In this document: one piece after another, positions 1 through 8,641 of the stretch
Layout: every line of letters begins with the position of its first letter
Position numbering within the stretch: position 1 is the stretch's first letter
DNA from: Vibrio sp. HB236076
Lineage (GTDB): Bacteria; Pseudomonadota; Gammaproteobacteria; Enterobacterales; Vibrionaceae
Direction: 5' to 3'
Assembly: GCF_040957575.1 (NCBI RefSeq)
Contig: NZ_CP162602.1
Coordinates: forward strand, 62,001-126,000
DNA: 64,000 nucleotides
Notes under the pieces: model-generated
What the model saw: only the letters and a program-made list of their open reading frames with translations
Database searches by the model: none
Told to the model about the DNA's origin: nothing
Program-made: the position numbers and the translations under genes

Positions 1-377
<377 letters not shown>

Positions 378-471
378 CTAGGTGAACAAATTTTAGACCG
401 AAATGGCTAATGGATTTCGCAGATAATAGGCCCGCCAAGTCAGTCAACTTATTGGGCCGTTACACAGCGTA

Positions 472-1869
472 TTACGCCATGGAAGGACGCGTGGGCTTTT
501 GCTCATCGGGCTCAGTGGCTTGTTCTGACGCTTCGAATTGAGCCTGGTCAAACCCTTCGTGCAATCGATAAAAACGCTTATAGATAAAGCCGCTTAGCAA
601 CATCATGATCACAGGCAGACCAATCATCATTAGCTGTAATCCGGCAATGGTGTCATCGCTTTGGATTTGATTGGCTTGATAACCAATCAGCGTCAGACCA
701 ACACCGACAATAAAGCCACTCGCCGCCCCGGCAAATTTCACCAGCATGGTTTGCACAGAAAAGATCACGCTTTCACTGCGATGCCCGGTTTTGTATTCGC
801 CGTAATCGACGACATCGGCCAGCATGACGGTTTGCAGCGCATTGGCAATACCAATACCCAGTTTAATGGCAGCACCCGATAGGCCAATTAACCATAAATT
901 ACCGGGATCAAACAGATTCATCGCAATTAAAAGCAAGCAAGACAACACCGGCAAGGCGCAGGCGGTTAACCACAACCATCGACGAGGTAACCAAGCCGCC
1001 AATTTGGGAAACAAGAAGACCCCCGCCACTTCAGCCGCGCCGGCCACCAACATGTAAACGGGGAATAATGACTCGTCACCCAAAGCGTAGGTGAAGTAAT
1101 AAATCGCAAAGCCGCTCACCAGCATATTGGCAATTTGAAACGATAAAATAGTGGCGATGAGGGTTTTTAATTGATCGTTGCCACGGATAATAGCGAGCAC
1201 GTCTGAAACACTGAATTTTTTCTGCTCATGATCAACGGTTGCGACCACTTTTTCTTTTACATGACTCACGGTGATAAAGGCGCTGATGACAAACAGCACT
1301 GCGATTAACATGGCCAAGTTAATAAAACCCTGGCCTTGCTCGCCATCGCCGAGTACGCCGACAATATACAAGCCGTAGCTGCCAATCACAAACCATGCCA
1401 CGCTCGCAAACAAACGCGGCCATACAACGAGTTTTTCTCTTTCTTTTCTTTGGTCGGAAATCGCTGGGATCATTGACCAATAAGGAATGTCCATAATGGT
1501 GTAGGTCAACCCCCACAGCACATAAACCACCGCAGCGTAAACATACAAAGCCACGCCTTCAAATAAATGGGTGCTAAATAGCGCGATCAACACCACGGCA
1601 TTGATCAAGGTACCGATCACAATCCAAGGTCTGAATTTGCCAAAACGCGAACGCGTATTATCTACCACCATTCCCATCATCGGGTCGGTAATCGCATCGA
1701 TAATTCGCGCGGCCAAAAAAATGGTGCCGACGTAAGCTGCAGAGAGACCGGCCACATCGGTAAAATAAAACATCAAAAAGATATAAATCGGGGCACAAGC
1801 AAAGTCTTTGCCGAGCGCACCTAAGCCATAGGACAGTTTGGTTTTTAACGTTATTGCGGTAGGATTCAT
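472..1869 (-). CDS. GPH-family sodium:galactoside/melibiose symporter
   Basis: A 465-residue twelve-helix inner-membrane sugar symporter of the glycoside-pentoside-hexuronide family (MelB-like). Hallmarks are the start KLSYGLGALGKDFACAPIY, the DPMMGMVVDNTRSRFGKFRPW loop after helix 2 (the MelB cation and sugar region), and a later ADVVDYGEYKTGHRSE loop. An upstream GTG or ATG would add 25 residues, but those are polar and unlike the family; the ATG at 1869 has an AAGG ribosome site and starts at the usual family position. A GalR-type operator lies about 80 bases upstream and lacZ follows, so the likely substrate is lactose or another galactoside. Substrate and coupling ion are inferred from context. 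Confidence 0.85.
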   Translation of the reverse strand: MNPTAITLKTKLSYGLGALGKDFACAPIYIFLMFYFTDVAGLSAAYVGTIFLAARIIDAITDPMMGMVVDNTRSRFGKFRPWIVIGTLINAVVLIALFSTHLFEGVALYVYAAVVYVLWGLTYTIMDIPYWSMIPAISDQRKEREKLVVWPRLFASVAWFVIGSYGLYIVGVLGDGEQGQGFINLAMLIAVLFVISAFITVSHVKEKVVATVDHEQKKFSVSDVLAIIRGNDQLKTLIATILSFQIANMLVSGFAIYYFTYALGDESLFPVYMLVAGAAEVAGVFLFPKLAAWLPRRWLWLTACALPVLSCLLLIAMNLFDPGNLWLIGLSGAAIKLGIGIANALQTVMLADVVDYGEYKTGHRSESVIFSVQTMLVKFAGAASGFIVGVGLTLIGYQANQIQSDDTIAGLQLMMIGLPVIMMLLSGFIYKRFYRLHEGFDQAQFEASEQATEPDEQKPTRPSMA

Positions 1870-1950
1870 AAAAATGCCTTCGTTCTTTATTGTTATTTCG
1901 CCGCAAGAATACCAAGATGGTGGCGAGATTCTGTGATCAGACATGCCTTT

Positions 1951-1966
1951 GTGTAAACGTTTCCAC
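1951..1966. promoter_or_regulatory. GalR-type operator before the symporter-lacZ genes
   Basis: The 16 bases GTGTAAACGTTTCCAC fit the E. coli GalR/GalS consensus GTGNAANCGNTTNCAC at every fixed position. The site lies 81 bases upstream of the symporter ATG, where a LacI-family galactose repressor would act. No galR gene is in the window. Confidence 0.75.
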
Positions 1967-2005
1967 TCCGATGTTAATAAATGTTAAACTTGTCACATTA
2001 TGTGA

Positions 2006-2030
2006 AAAAAGCCCCTGAGATTAGGGGCAA
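2006..2030 (-). terminator. Rho-independent terminator after galM
   Basis: A six-base-pair GC-rich stem (GCCCCT/AGGGGC with a six-base loop at 2011-2028) is followed on the minus strand by six T residues. It lies about 30 bases past the galM stop and closes the galTKM transcript before the symporter promoter. Confidence 0.85.
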
Positions 2031-2060
2031 AACCAAAGGACAACATGAACAAAGGGGGGA

Positions 2061-3107
2061 TTAAAAAGAAAAGTGGTAGCCAATCCACTGTTGGTAGACC
2101 TGGCCGGGGTAAAGCAGTGGCTCGGGCTGGTGCCAGGGCGACTGGCACCACTGCGGATTATTGGGCGCATTTGGCAGCAACTGTGGCTCTATCGCCACGC
2201 CGTGATAATCCTGATAAGTGCGCTGATGTCGAGCCGGTTGGCCAGATAGCCAATTGCCGGTGTAGATTTGCATCGCTGGCTGACTGGTGGTGAGCGTTAA
2301 CACCACTTTTTTATCGCGTGATGCCAAAGTGGCACAAAGCGGCAAAGGCTGCCCATCCTCGGCGCGGCGAATCACACTGTGATCGTAGCCTTTTGTCCCT
2401 TGCTGCTGAGGATCAAGTAACAAACTGTCCGCTAAATACCTCGGCGTATGAAGCTCAAACGCCGTCCCAGCCACCGGCTTTGGTCGCGGTTCGGGAATGC
2501 CATGTTCATCCACCGCGAAAAAGTAATCGGCGTTCACCGATAACCACTGCTCTGCCCCACTGTGCTGCGAGCCTTCGCCATTGAGATTAAAATAGGCGTG
2601 ATTGGTGAGACTGACTGGACATGGTTTTGTCGTTTGAGCCTGATAGTGGACCATGAGTTGATCGTTATCGTTGAGCACGTACTCAAGGTGCACCGTCAGT
2701 TGACCAGGAAAGCCCTGATCGCCATCGGCAGAGTGCAAGGCAAAACGGACAGAATTGCTGCTTTTGCCAACAATATCCCAACGGCGGCGATCAAAGCCTT
2801 GTGCCCCGCCGTGCAAACAATGGGTTTGATGGTTGGTCGACAGACTCACTTCAGCGCCATCCTGATCGCGATAGCGTCCATGGGCAATCCGATTGGCATA
2901 ACGTCCAATGGTACTGCCCATATAACAACTTTGACGCTCAAAATCGCTGAGATTATCCACGCCAAGCAAGACTTCTCGAGGCTCATCGTCGCTCACCGGT
3001 AAGACACAGCTTAGCCAGGTTGCGCCAAGATCCATCAGTTGTACTCGCATACCACGTCGATTGCTCAAAGTGACTATCGTTATATCACTTCCCTCAACAT
3101 CAAACAT
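2061..3107 (-). CDS. galM: Aldose 1-epimerase (galactose mutarotase)
   Basis: This cytoplasmic enzyme interconverts the beta and alpha anomers of galactose, giving galactokinase the alpha-D-galactose it needs. At 348 residues it has the usual GalM length. Family motifs include HGGAQGFDRRRWD around the first active-site histidine, LTNHAYFNLNG around the second, and the C-terminal AIEPQLLPNAPN segment with the catalytic glutamate. It is the last gene of galT-galK-galM. Its ATG lies four bases after the galK stop, with an AAGG ribosome site inside the end of galK, which indicates translational coupling. A terminator follows. Confidence 0.95.
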   Translation of the reverse strand: MFDVEGSDITIVTLSNRRGMRVQLMDLGATWLSCVLPVSDDEPREVLLGVDNLSDFERQSCYMGSTIGRYANRIAHGRYRDQDGAEVSLSTNHQTHCLHGGAQGFDRRRWDIVGKSSNSVRFALHSADGDQGFPGQLTVHLEYVLNDNDQLMVHYQAQTTKPCPVSLTNHAYFNLNGEGSQHSGAEQWLSVNADYFFAVDEHGIPEPRPKPVAGTAFELHTPRYLADSLLLDPQQQGTKGYDHSVIRRAEDGQPLPLCATLASRDKKVVLTLTTSQPAMQIYTGNWLSGQPARHQRTYQDYHGVAIEPQLLPNAPNNPQWCQSPWHQPEPLLYPGQVYQQWIGYHFSF

Positions 3108-3110
3108 AAA

Positions 3111-4295
3111 TTAAGCCTTAACCTTTTTCGCGCTCTCCATTGCCGCTATTTCTCCTGCGCCAGCACTGGCTTGACAGACATAAATACTGGCTTCAAGACC
3201 ACTTACTGTAGGGTATTGCTGCTCGACGGCGACGGTCGCGGGCTCAATCAAATCAGCGGGTAATAAAGCCACCACACAACCGCCAAACCCGCCGCCGGTC
3301 ATACGCACACCACCTCGTTCGCCAATCACTTGATCTAGGATGTCAACCAGAGCATCAATCTCGGCAACCGTGATTTCAAAATCATCGCGCATTGACTGAT
3401 GGGAGGCTTTCATTAAGGCACTGATCTGCGCAATATCGTTGTCTTTAAACGCTTGTGACGCGGCCAATGTACGTTCATTTTCACTGATCACATGGTGAGC
3501 GCGCTTGGCCACGACCGGCTCTAAGGCCGTCTTTTTCTGCAAAAACTCACTCAAGCTGATATCCCGTAATGCCGGAATGCCTAGCGCTCGCGCCGCCTCC
3601 TCACACTGCTGTCGACGGGTGTTGTATTCACTTTCAACTAGGCCGCGTTGCTTGTTAGAGTTAATGATCATGACCTGCAGCGACTCGGGAATGGAGACCG
3701 GTTGCAGCGCCAATGAGCGACAGTCGATCAACATGGCTTGCTGGTCTTGGCCCTGTGCCGAAATCAGTTGATCCATAATGCCGCAGTTACAACCCACAAA
3801 GTCGTTTTCAGCTTGTTGGCCGATCTGCGCGATGGCGGTCTGGGTCAGAGGCAAGGAGCACATCAATGTAAACCCTTGAGCAATCGCAACTTCAAGTGCC
3901 GCCGAAGAGCTTAACCCCGCTCCTTGAGGGACATTACCACTGACGGCAATATTGGCACCCGTCAGCGCGTGTCCCTTTTGTTGCAGCACATAAATCACGC
4001 CGCGAATGTAGTTTGCCCACAATTTATCAGGGTGAGATGCGATCGGCTGCGCAAGGTTAAACTGGTCGGTTTGCTGTTGATAATCAAGCGCCACCACGGC
4101 CACTTGGCTATCTTCACGTGGTGAGATCGCCACCACCGTTTGGTAATTAATCGCACAAGGCAAAACAAAACCATCGTTGTAATCGGTGTGCTCACCAATT
4201 AAATTAACGCGGCCTGGCGCTTGTACCAGGTGCTTAGGCGCTTGGCCAAAATGCTGTTCAAAAACCTGTTTTACATCATTGCTTAATGCATTCAT
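3111..4295 (-). CDS. galK: Galactokinase
   Basis: This cytoplasmic GHMP kinase phosphorylates alpha-D-galactose at C1 with ATP. It is 394 residues long, the usual size is about 380-400. The galactokinase signature [19 protein letters not shown] is near residue 28, the ATP loop [17 protein letters not shown] near residue 125, and the C-terminal GHMP motif [14 protein letters not shown] near residue 340. The ATG has an AGGA ribosome site nine bases upstream. It is the middle gene of the Leloir operon, separated from galT by a short gap that holds a hairpin. Confidence 0.97.
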   Translation of the reverse strand: MNALSNDVKQVFEQHFGQAPKHLVQAPGRVNLIGEHTDYNDGFVLPCAINYQTVVAISPREDSQVAVVALDYQQQTDQFNLAQPIASHPDKLWANYIRGVIYVLQQKGHALTGANIAVSGNVPQGAGLSSSAALEVAIAQGFTLMCSLPLTQTAIAQIGQQAENDFVGCNCGIMDQLISAQGQDQQAMLIDCRSLALQPVSIPESLQVMIINSNKQRGLVESEYNTRRQQCEEAARALGIPALRDISLSEFLQKKTALEPVVAKRAHHVISENERTLAASQAFKDNDIAQISALMKASHQSMRDDFEITVAEIDALVDILDQVIGERGGVRMTGGGFGGCVVALLPADLIEPATVAVEQQYPTVSGLEASIYVCQASAGAGEIAAMESAKKVKA

Positions 4296-4323
4296 TGTTC
4301 ATTATCCTACGTGATCATTAGAT

Positions 4324-4350
4324 GGTTACCGCCACTGGCAGGCGATAACC
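4324..4350 (-). other. Intercistronic hairpin between galT and galK
   Basis: A ten-base stem with a seven-base loop fills most of the 58-base gap between galT and galK. On the plus strand one position mismatches (C/A); on the transcribed minus strand that position becomes a G-U pair, so the RNA stem is complete. No T-tract follows, so it looks like an mRNA-stabilising or processing element rather than a terminator. Confidence 0.55.
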
Positions 4351-4353
4351 TCA

Positions 4354-5406
4354 TCAAGCTTGCTTATAGTGTCTATCGCTGACTTGTCGCAAACGCTCGG
4401 CGGCTTGTTCGGGGGTTAAATCGCGCTGTGTTTCGGCCAGCATTTCATAGCCCACCATGAATTTTCGCACCGTAGCACTGCGCAGTAGCGGTGGATAAAA
4501 CAAGGCGTGTAACTGCCAATGCGCAATGCTCTCTCCGGTTTGGAAAAATGGCGCATAGTGCCATCCCATCGAATAGGGAAACGGACATTCAAACAAGTTG
4601 TCGTAACGGGTGGTCAGCGCTTTGATCGCCACCGCAAGGTCACTTTTTTGAGCCTCAGTCAATTGCGACATTCTTTGAACTGAAAACTTAGGCAGTAACA
4701 GGGTTTCAAACGGCCATGCCGCCCAATAAGGCACCACCGCCAACCAATGCTCAGTCTCGACCACCGTTCGACTGCCATCTTGGCTCTCTGATTCGGCGTA
4801 ATCGAGCAATAAATTACTGCCATATTGCTGAAAATATTGGGCTAAATAATGGTTCTTTCTTTCGATTTCATTGGGTAAAAAACTGTTGGCCCAAATTTGC
4901 CCGTGCGGATGAGGTTGAGAGCACCCCATTGCCTCACCTTTGTTTTCAAACGCTTGTACCCACAGGTATTCTTTACCAAGCGCTTCAATTTGTTCATTCC
5001 AGGTATCAATCACAGCGCCGATTTGCCCGAGTGACAGCTCAGGTAAGGTTTTGCTGTGATCGGGTGAAAAACAAATCACTCGGCTCAGTCCAGTCACCGC
5101 TTGGGTTTTAAACAATGGATGTGAGCAAGCGGGCGCTTTAGGTGAATCGGGCTTGAGCGCAGCAAAATCATTTTCAAAGACAAACGTGCCTTGGTAATCT
5201 GGATTGACATCACCTGACACCCGCTGATTAGTTGGGCACAAAAAGCATTGCGCATCATACGTTTGTTGCGGTGGTATGGACGGTTTTTCATCTTGACCGC
5301 TCCACGGGCGCTTGGCGCGATGAGGTGAGACCAATACCCACTGACCCGTCAATGGGTTATAACGACGGTGTGGGTGTTCGCTGGGATCAAATTCTATACG
5401 ACTCAT
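4354..5406 (-). CDS. galT: Galactose-1-phosphate uridylyltransferase
   Basis: This enzyme transfers UMP from UDP-glucose to galactose-1-phosphate, giving UDP-galactose and glucose-1-phosphate. At 350 residues it matches the bacterial class I HIT-fold enzymes. It shows the zinc-site CFLCPTN near residue 55, the active-site [12 protein letters not shown] with the nucleophilic histidine of the HPH triad near residue 165, and the YYPPLLRS-type C-terminal region. It is the first gene of the operon; no galE lies beside it, so UDP-galactose must be recycled by an epimerase elsewhere. A GalR-type operator lies 113 bases upstream. Confidence 0.96.
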   Translation of the reverse strand: MSRIEFDPSEHPHRRYNPLTGQWVLVSPHRAKRPWSGQDEKPSIPPQQTYDAQCFLCPTNQRVSGDVNPDYQGTFVFENDFAALKPDSPKAPACSHPLFKTQAVTGLSRVICFSPDHSKTLPELSLGQIGAVIDTWNEQIEALGKEYLWVQAFENKGEAMGCSQPHPHGQIWANSFLPNEIERKNHYLAQYFQQYGSNLLLDYAESESQDGSRTVVETEHWLAVVPYWAAWPFETLLLPKFSVQRMSQLTEAQKSDLAVAIKALTTRYDNLFECPFPYSMGWHYAPFFQTGESIAHWQLHALFYPPLLRSATVRKFMVGYEMLAETQRDLTPEQAAERLRQVSDRHYKQA

Positions 5407-5787
5407 AAATGTTCACTTAGTTTGGCAAAATGGATCAGGTCTTCGCTGACTGCTTTTCTCTTTTGATTTAAGTCTAACAATCACTTAACCCTATTTGCTG
5501 TGATCAAACACGCAACAATGTAAACGTTTACACAGAGAGGTAAAAATAATGCGAAGCCAACTGATCATGTGCCAGCTGAATCCAACTGAAAGGATAAACG
5601 AAAAGAAAAACCGCGCTGACAACAAAAGGTAGGTCGATAGAGCATAGGCCATTATCGCGCTTTTACAGCCGACGAAGATAACTCTTGATTGGGTGAAACA
5701 AAAAAGAAAAGTAAAAATAAGAGTTTGATTTTTAGATCAATAAAATACACTGATCACATATCGGATTGAATAAGAGAAAGAATAAAA
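5407..5787. promoter_or_regulatory. gal operon control region and spacer to the tRNAs
   Basis: No gene is visible here. The part next to galT holds the GalR-type operator at 5518-5533 and, overlapping its left side, TGTGATCAAAC, a possible CRP half-site at about 5500. The part next to tRNA-Cys is AT-rich with no convincing terminator stem. Confidence 0.6.
5518..5533. promoter_or_regulatory. GalR-type operator upstream of galT
   Basis: ATGTAAACGTTTACAC matches the GalR consensus GTGNAANCGNTTNCAC at all fixed positions but the first. Its inner 14 bases are a perfect palindrome. It is 113 bases upstream of the galT ATG. With the site at 1951 it suggests one repressor controls both transport and breakdown of galactosides. 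Confidence 0.75.
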
Positions 5788-5861
5788 TGGAGGCGCGTCC
5801 CGGAGTCGAACCGAGGTCCACGGATTTGCAATCCGCTGCATAGCCACTCTGCCAACACGCC
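5788..5861 (-). tRNA. tRNA-Cys (GCA), copy 1
   Basis: A 74-base cloverleaf read leftwards, beginning GGCGTGTTGGCAGAGTGG and ending in an encoded CCA. The anticodon loop reads ATTGCAAAT, giving GCA. The acceptor stem GGCGTGT/ACGCGCC pairs with one G-U. It follows tRNA-Leu by 36 bases and is identical to the copy at 23911-23984. Confidence 0.96.
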
Positions 5862-5897
5862 AAAGGGATTTGAAAGTTAGACTTTCGATAGATAAGA

Positions 5898-5984
5898 TGG
5901 TGCCCCGGGCCGGACTTGAACCGGCACAGCGCGAACGCCGAGGGATTTTAAATCCCTTGTGTCTACCAATTCCACCACCAGGGC
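5898..5984 (-). tRNA. tRNA-Leu (UAA), copy 1
   Basis: An 87-base class II tRNA with a long variable arm, beginning GCCCTGGTGGTGGAATTGG and ending in an encoded CCA. The anticodon is TAA within GGGATTTAAAATCCC, as in E. coli leuZ. It is transcribed ahead of tRNA-Cys from the promoter at 6047-6074, and is identical to the copy at 23991-24077. Confidence 0.96.
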
Positions 5985-6046
5985 ACGCTAAATTGCGATG
6001 GAGACACCACCTGTTCCGCTTGGCGATTGCCTTGGGAACGAGGTGT

Positions 6047-6074
6047 ACTTTACTCGATTGAAAATTTTCGTCAA
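6047..6074 (-). promoter_or_regulatory. Sigma-70 promoter of the tRNA-Leu/tRNA-Cys pair, copy 1
   Basis: On the minus strand a TTGACG -35 box, a 16-base spacer and a TAAAGT -10 box precede tRNA-Leu. The same arrangement with the same -10 box and downstream ACxCCTCG discriminator is found before the second pair at 24140-24167. The GC-rich discriminator is typical of stringently controlled stable RNA promoters. Confidence 0.7.
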
Positions 6075-6235
6075 CAACTAAATGTAACTTTTTGAACTGC
6101 ATGATTAAAAAACAGGCTCTAACGTTCATTTTTAAAGCTAAACCTGCATTTCCTAGAGAAAAATCACCAGATTATGATCAAAAAGTTATCTTACTTAACG
6201 CCCGCGTCACTGGCTCACTAAGCTCGGAGACCGAA

Positions 6236-7933
6236 CTAACTCCATTGTGCGATCAGTTGTTTGAGTTGGTCAAAAGAGTAAGGTTTATTAAGTATACCAT
6301 TCATCCCCGATGCCAAGCAGCGCTCACTTTCTTCAACCGTAGCACAAGCGGTTAGAGCAATAATGGGGACAGTAACACCTTGTTCACGCATGAGACGGGT
6401 TGCTTCAAACCCGTCCATCTCTGGCATACGGCAGTCCATCAAAATAAGATCGTACTGATGCTCTTCAATCGCTTGTAGTGCTTGACGACCATTTTCACAA
6501 ATCTCTGGAATTATATGCAGTTTAGCCAGAAACTCTTTGACTAAGATTTGGTTTAATACCGCATCGTCGACCACCAATACCTTAATCGGTTCAAAATGGC
6601 TAGCCGCCTCACCACTCTCAGATGTCTGAGGCTCTTTCATCGACATTTGACCTTGCGCCACGTTCAATTGCACAAAGAATGTTGAGCCATGGCCAAGTTG
6701 ACTTTGACAACGAACACTGCCTTGCATCAAAGTGGCTAAGTTTTGGCAAATGGCCAAACCAAGTCCCGAGCCTTCATGTGAGCGGCGACTGGTGCGATCG
6801 ACTTGAACAAAGGGGTCAAATAAATTGGTTTGATCTGACTCTGAGATACCAATGCCAGTATCGCTCACTTCTAGGGTTAACAGCCCATTCTGCCAGTAGG
6901 CACAAAGTTTGATCACGCCTTGGGTGGTGAATTTAAACGCATTGCCGATCAAGTTGACTAAGATTTGTTTAATTCTTTCGATATCACCGATTAACACCGG
7001 AGGGATATCAGATTGCTCTATTTTAAATGCCACACCAGTTTCAAGGGATTTTGCGGCAAAAATACCAGAAATAGCATCGATTAATTGCTGCCAATAAAAT
7101 ACATTGCGGTTTATTTCTAACATCCCCGCACTCATCTTACTAAAATCCAGCAAATCATTAATGATAACCCGCAACAACTCTCCCCCTTGCACCAAGTGAC
7201 CAAGAAATTGCTGTTGATGGCGATCAAGCCGAGTATCTCTAAGCAACTCAACGGCACCGAGTACGCCATTTAACGGGGTTCGCAGCTCATGATTAATCAT
7301 GGCAACAAACTCTTTAGTCGACTTTTCCGACTCCTCTGCTCGCTGTCTTAACTTGGTTTCTTCCTGCCATGTTAGGTTCTGCTTTAAGGCGACTTTGAGC
7401 AGTTCACTGACTAGTGTTAATTTCGTGGTGATCGCCTCATCTTGCACATCTTGCTGTTCAACGTAAAACACCCAATGCGCGGCTTGTTGCCCATGAATTT
7501 CTACGGGAAGGTATAAATATTGATCTGACCACTCCAACCGTTCCCCATTACGATTAACTTGTAAATCTAACGAGGCATGACCAAATTGATGGGTCTTCAG
7601 ATCAATAAATTGGTGTTGATGAAGAATTAAAAAGGCATCTTTAACTAAGGGCGTCTCTTTGAGCCGCGTAATAAAATGCGTAAGAAGCGCATCATTTAAG
7701 CGCTGTGACAAGAAGGACTGGCCAAAATCAATTAAGATTTTATCAATCGCTTCTTCAAACGCCATTTGTCGCATCTGTGCGGCTGAGCGATGCTCTAAAT
7801 GACGCATCGCCAGCGTCAGCTGTTGATTGAGATCGTACAACTCTAAACTTTTACACTCTAACAGCTTTTCAGCCTGCTCTCTGGCCAACTGCTCTCTGTG
7901 TAGCTTTCTCTTCAATAGCGCAATGTCATCCAT
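6236..7933 (-). CDS. hqsK: Hybrid sensor histidine kinase partner of H-NOX (HqsK-like)
   Basis: A 565-residue soluble hybrid kinase with no membrane segment. An N-terminal coiled coil (about 1-50) and a GAF-like sensor region (about 60-185) precede the kinase core. H215 is the phospho-histidine in NHELRTP, N331 lies in the ATP-lid N-box, D358 is in DTGIGI, and GSGLGLAIC follows. A receiver domain (about 449-563) has D456/D457, phospho-acceptor D500 and K550. The ATG overlaps the end of the H-NOX gene by eight bases. In Vibrio harveyi the equivalent H-NOX/HqsK pair passes an NO signal to LuxU in quorum sensing; that role here is by homology. HnoK, which lacks LuxU signalling, is the alternative. 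Confidence 0.85.
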   Translation of the reverse strand: MDDIALLKRKLHREQLAREQAEKLLECKSLELYDLNQQLTLAMRHLEHRSAAQMRQMAFEEAIDKILIDFGQSFLSQRLNDALLTHFITRLKETPLVKDAFLILHQHQFIDLKTHQFGHASLDLQVNRNGERLEWSDQYLYLPVEIHGQQAAHWVFYVEQQDVQDEAITTKLTLVSELLKVALKQNLTWQEETKLRQRAEESEKSTKEFVAMINHELRTPLNGVLGAVELLRDTRLDRHQQQFLGHLVQGGELLRVIINDLLDFSKMSAGMLEINRNVFYWQQLIDAISGIFAAKSLETGVAFKIEQSDIPPVLIGDIERIKQILVNLIGNAFKFTTQGVIKLCAYWQNGLLTLEVSDTGIGISESDQTNLFDPFVQVDRTSRRSHEGSGLGLAICQNLATLMQGSVRCQSQLGHGSTFFVQLNVAQGQMSMKEPQTSESGEAASHFEPIKVLVVDDAVLNQILVKEFLAKLHIIPEICENGRQALQAIEEHQYDLILMDCRMPEMDGFEATRLMREQGVTVPIIALTACATVEESERCLASGMNGILNKPYSFDQLKQLIAQWS

Positions 7934-8477
7934 TGAGTGGCATCCTAATTAACGTAAAGCGAACATTTTGTCCTGTCTCATCAATCGGGTGCTTTTCTAC
8001 CGAGAGACGTTCGCCAAAGTGATTCGCACACCCTTTGACCAGCCCCAAACACACATCGGCCATACAACGTGCACTGTAGTAATCAAACACCAGCTCACTT
8101 TCTTGCTCACTGATAAACGAAAAAGAAGGTGGCTTGGCATCGACATAGAGTTTTTTTACCTCGACATGAATATAGTCTTCGACATGACGAATGAATTCAA
8201 ATGTGGTTTGACACTCTTTGATGTTGGCACCTTCTGGAATCGTATTGTAGAGGCTAATAAACACCGTTTCGCCAAACACCTGTTGTAATTGAGCAACATC
8301 AACACCTGTGTGTTTACTCAAAGACACAATCAGCTTAACCAGCTCCTTGTGATCGTATGAACCCACTGTCGTATAGACGCCATCCGAACCCACTTCTTGC
8401 AAAACCGTTTCCACGGCTAACAAACCAAACTTGTCTTCGACTAACTCAAGAAATTCACGAAAGATGATGCCTTTCAT
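7926..8477 (-). CDS. hnoX: Heme nitric-oxide/oxygen-binding protein (H-NOX)
   Basis: A cytosolic heme sensor for nitric oxide, 183 residues from the ATG at 8477, with AGGAG five bases upstream; a GTG two codons earlier would overlap that ribosome site. The family start MKGIIFREFLELVEDKFG is present. The proximal heme-ligating histidine is H104 in YIHVEVKKLY, and the heme-propionate motif YxSxR is Y133-S135-R137. In facultative anaerobes such proteins bind NO but not O2 and inhibit the adjacent kinase. It is translationally coupled to the kinase, so the two form one signalling unit. Confidence 0.93.
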   Translation of the reverse strand: MKGIIFREFLELVEDKFGLLAVETVLQEVGSDGVYTTVGSYDHKELVKLIVSLSKHTGVDVAQLQQVFGETVFISLYNTIPEGANIKECQTTFEFIRHVEDYIHVEVKKLYVDAKPPSFSFISEQESELVFDYYSARCMADVCLGLVKGCANHFGERLSVEKHPIDETGQNVRFTLIRMPLNG

Positions 8478-8641
8478 GCTCACTCCTCATCAGGTTATAT
8501 ACCTTAAAGATAGCTCAAGCCTGCAATCCCTGACGCCAATCTCTCTAAAGTCAGCAATACAATCACTGTTTTTTTGAATAGCTTCACATCTCAGCATAGC
8601 CGCCCCGTTAACCTTCGGAGACACGATGCCAATCACGCTGA

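Noticed and set aside
1993..2005. TCACATTATGTGA palindrome near the galM terminator as a CRP site
   Set aside because: The half-sites are in the wrong order for CRP (TCACA then TGTGA) and it adjoins a terminator; no known factor fits.
5737..6129. 130-codon minus-strand frame spanning tRNA-Leu and tRNA-Cys
   Set aside because: It is read through the two tRNA genes; the protein-like segment is a translation of tRNA sequence and recurs at the second tRNA pair.
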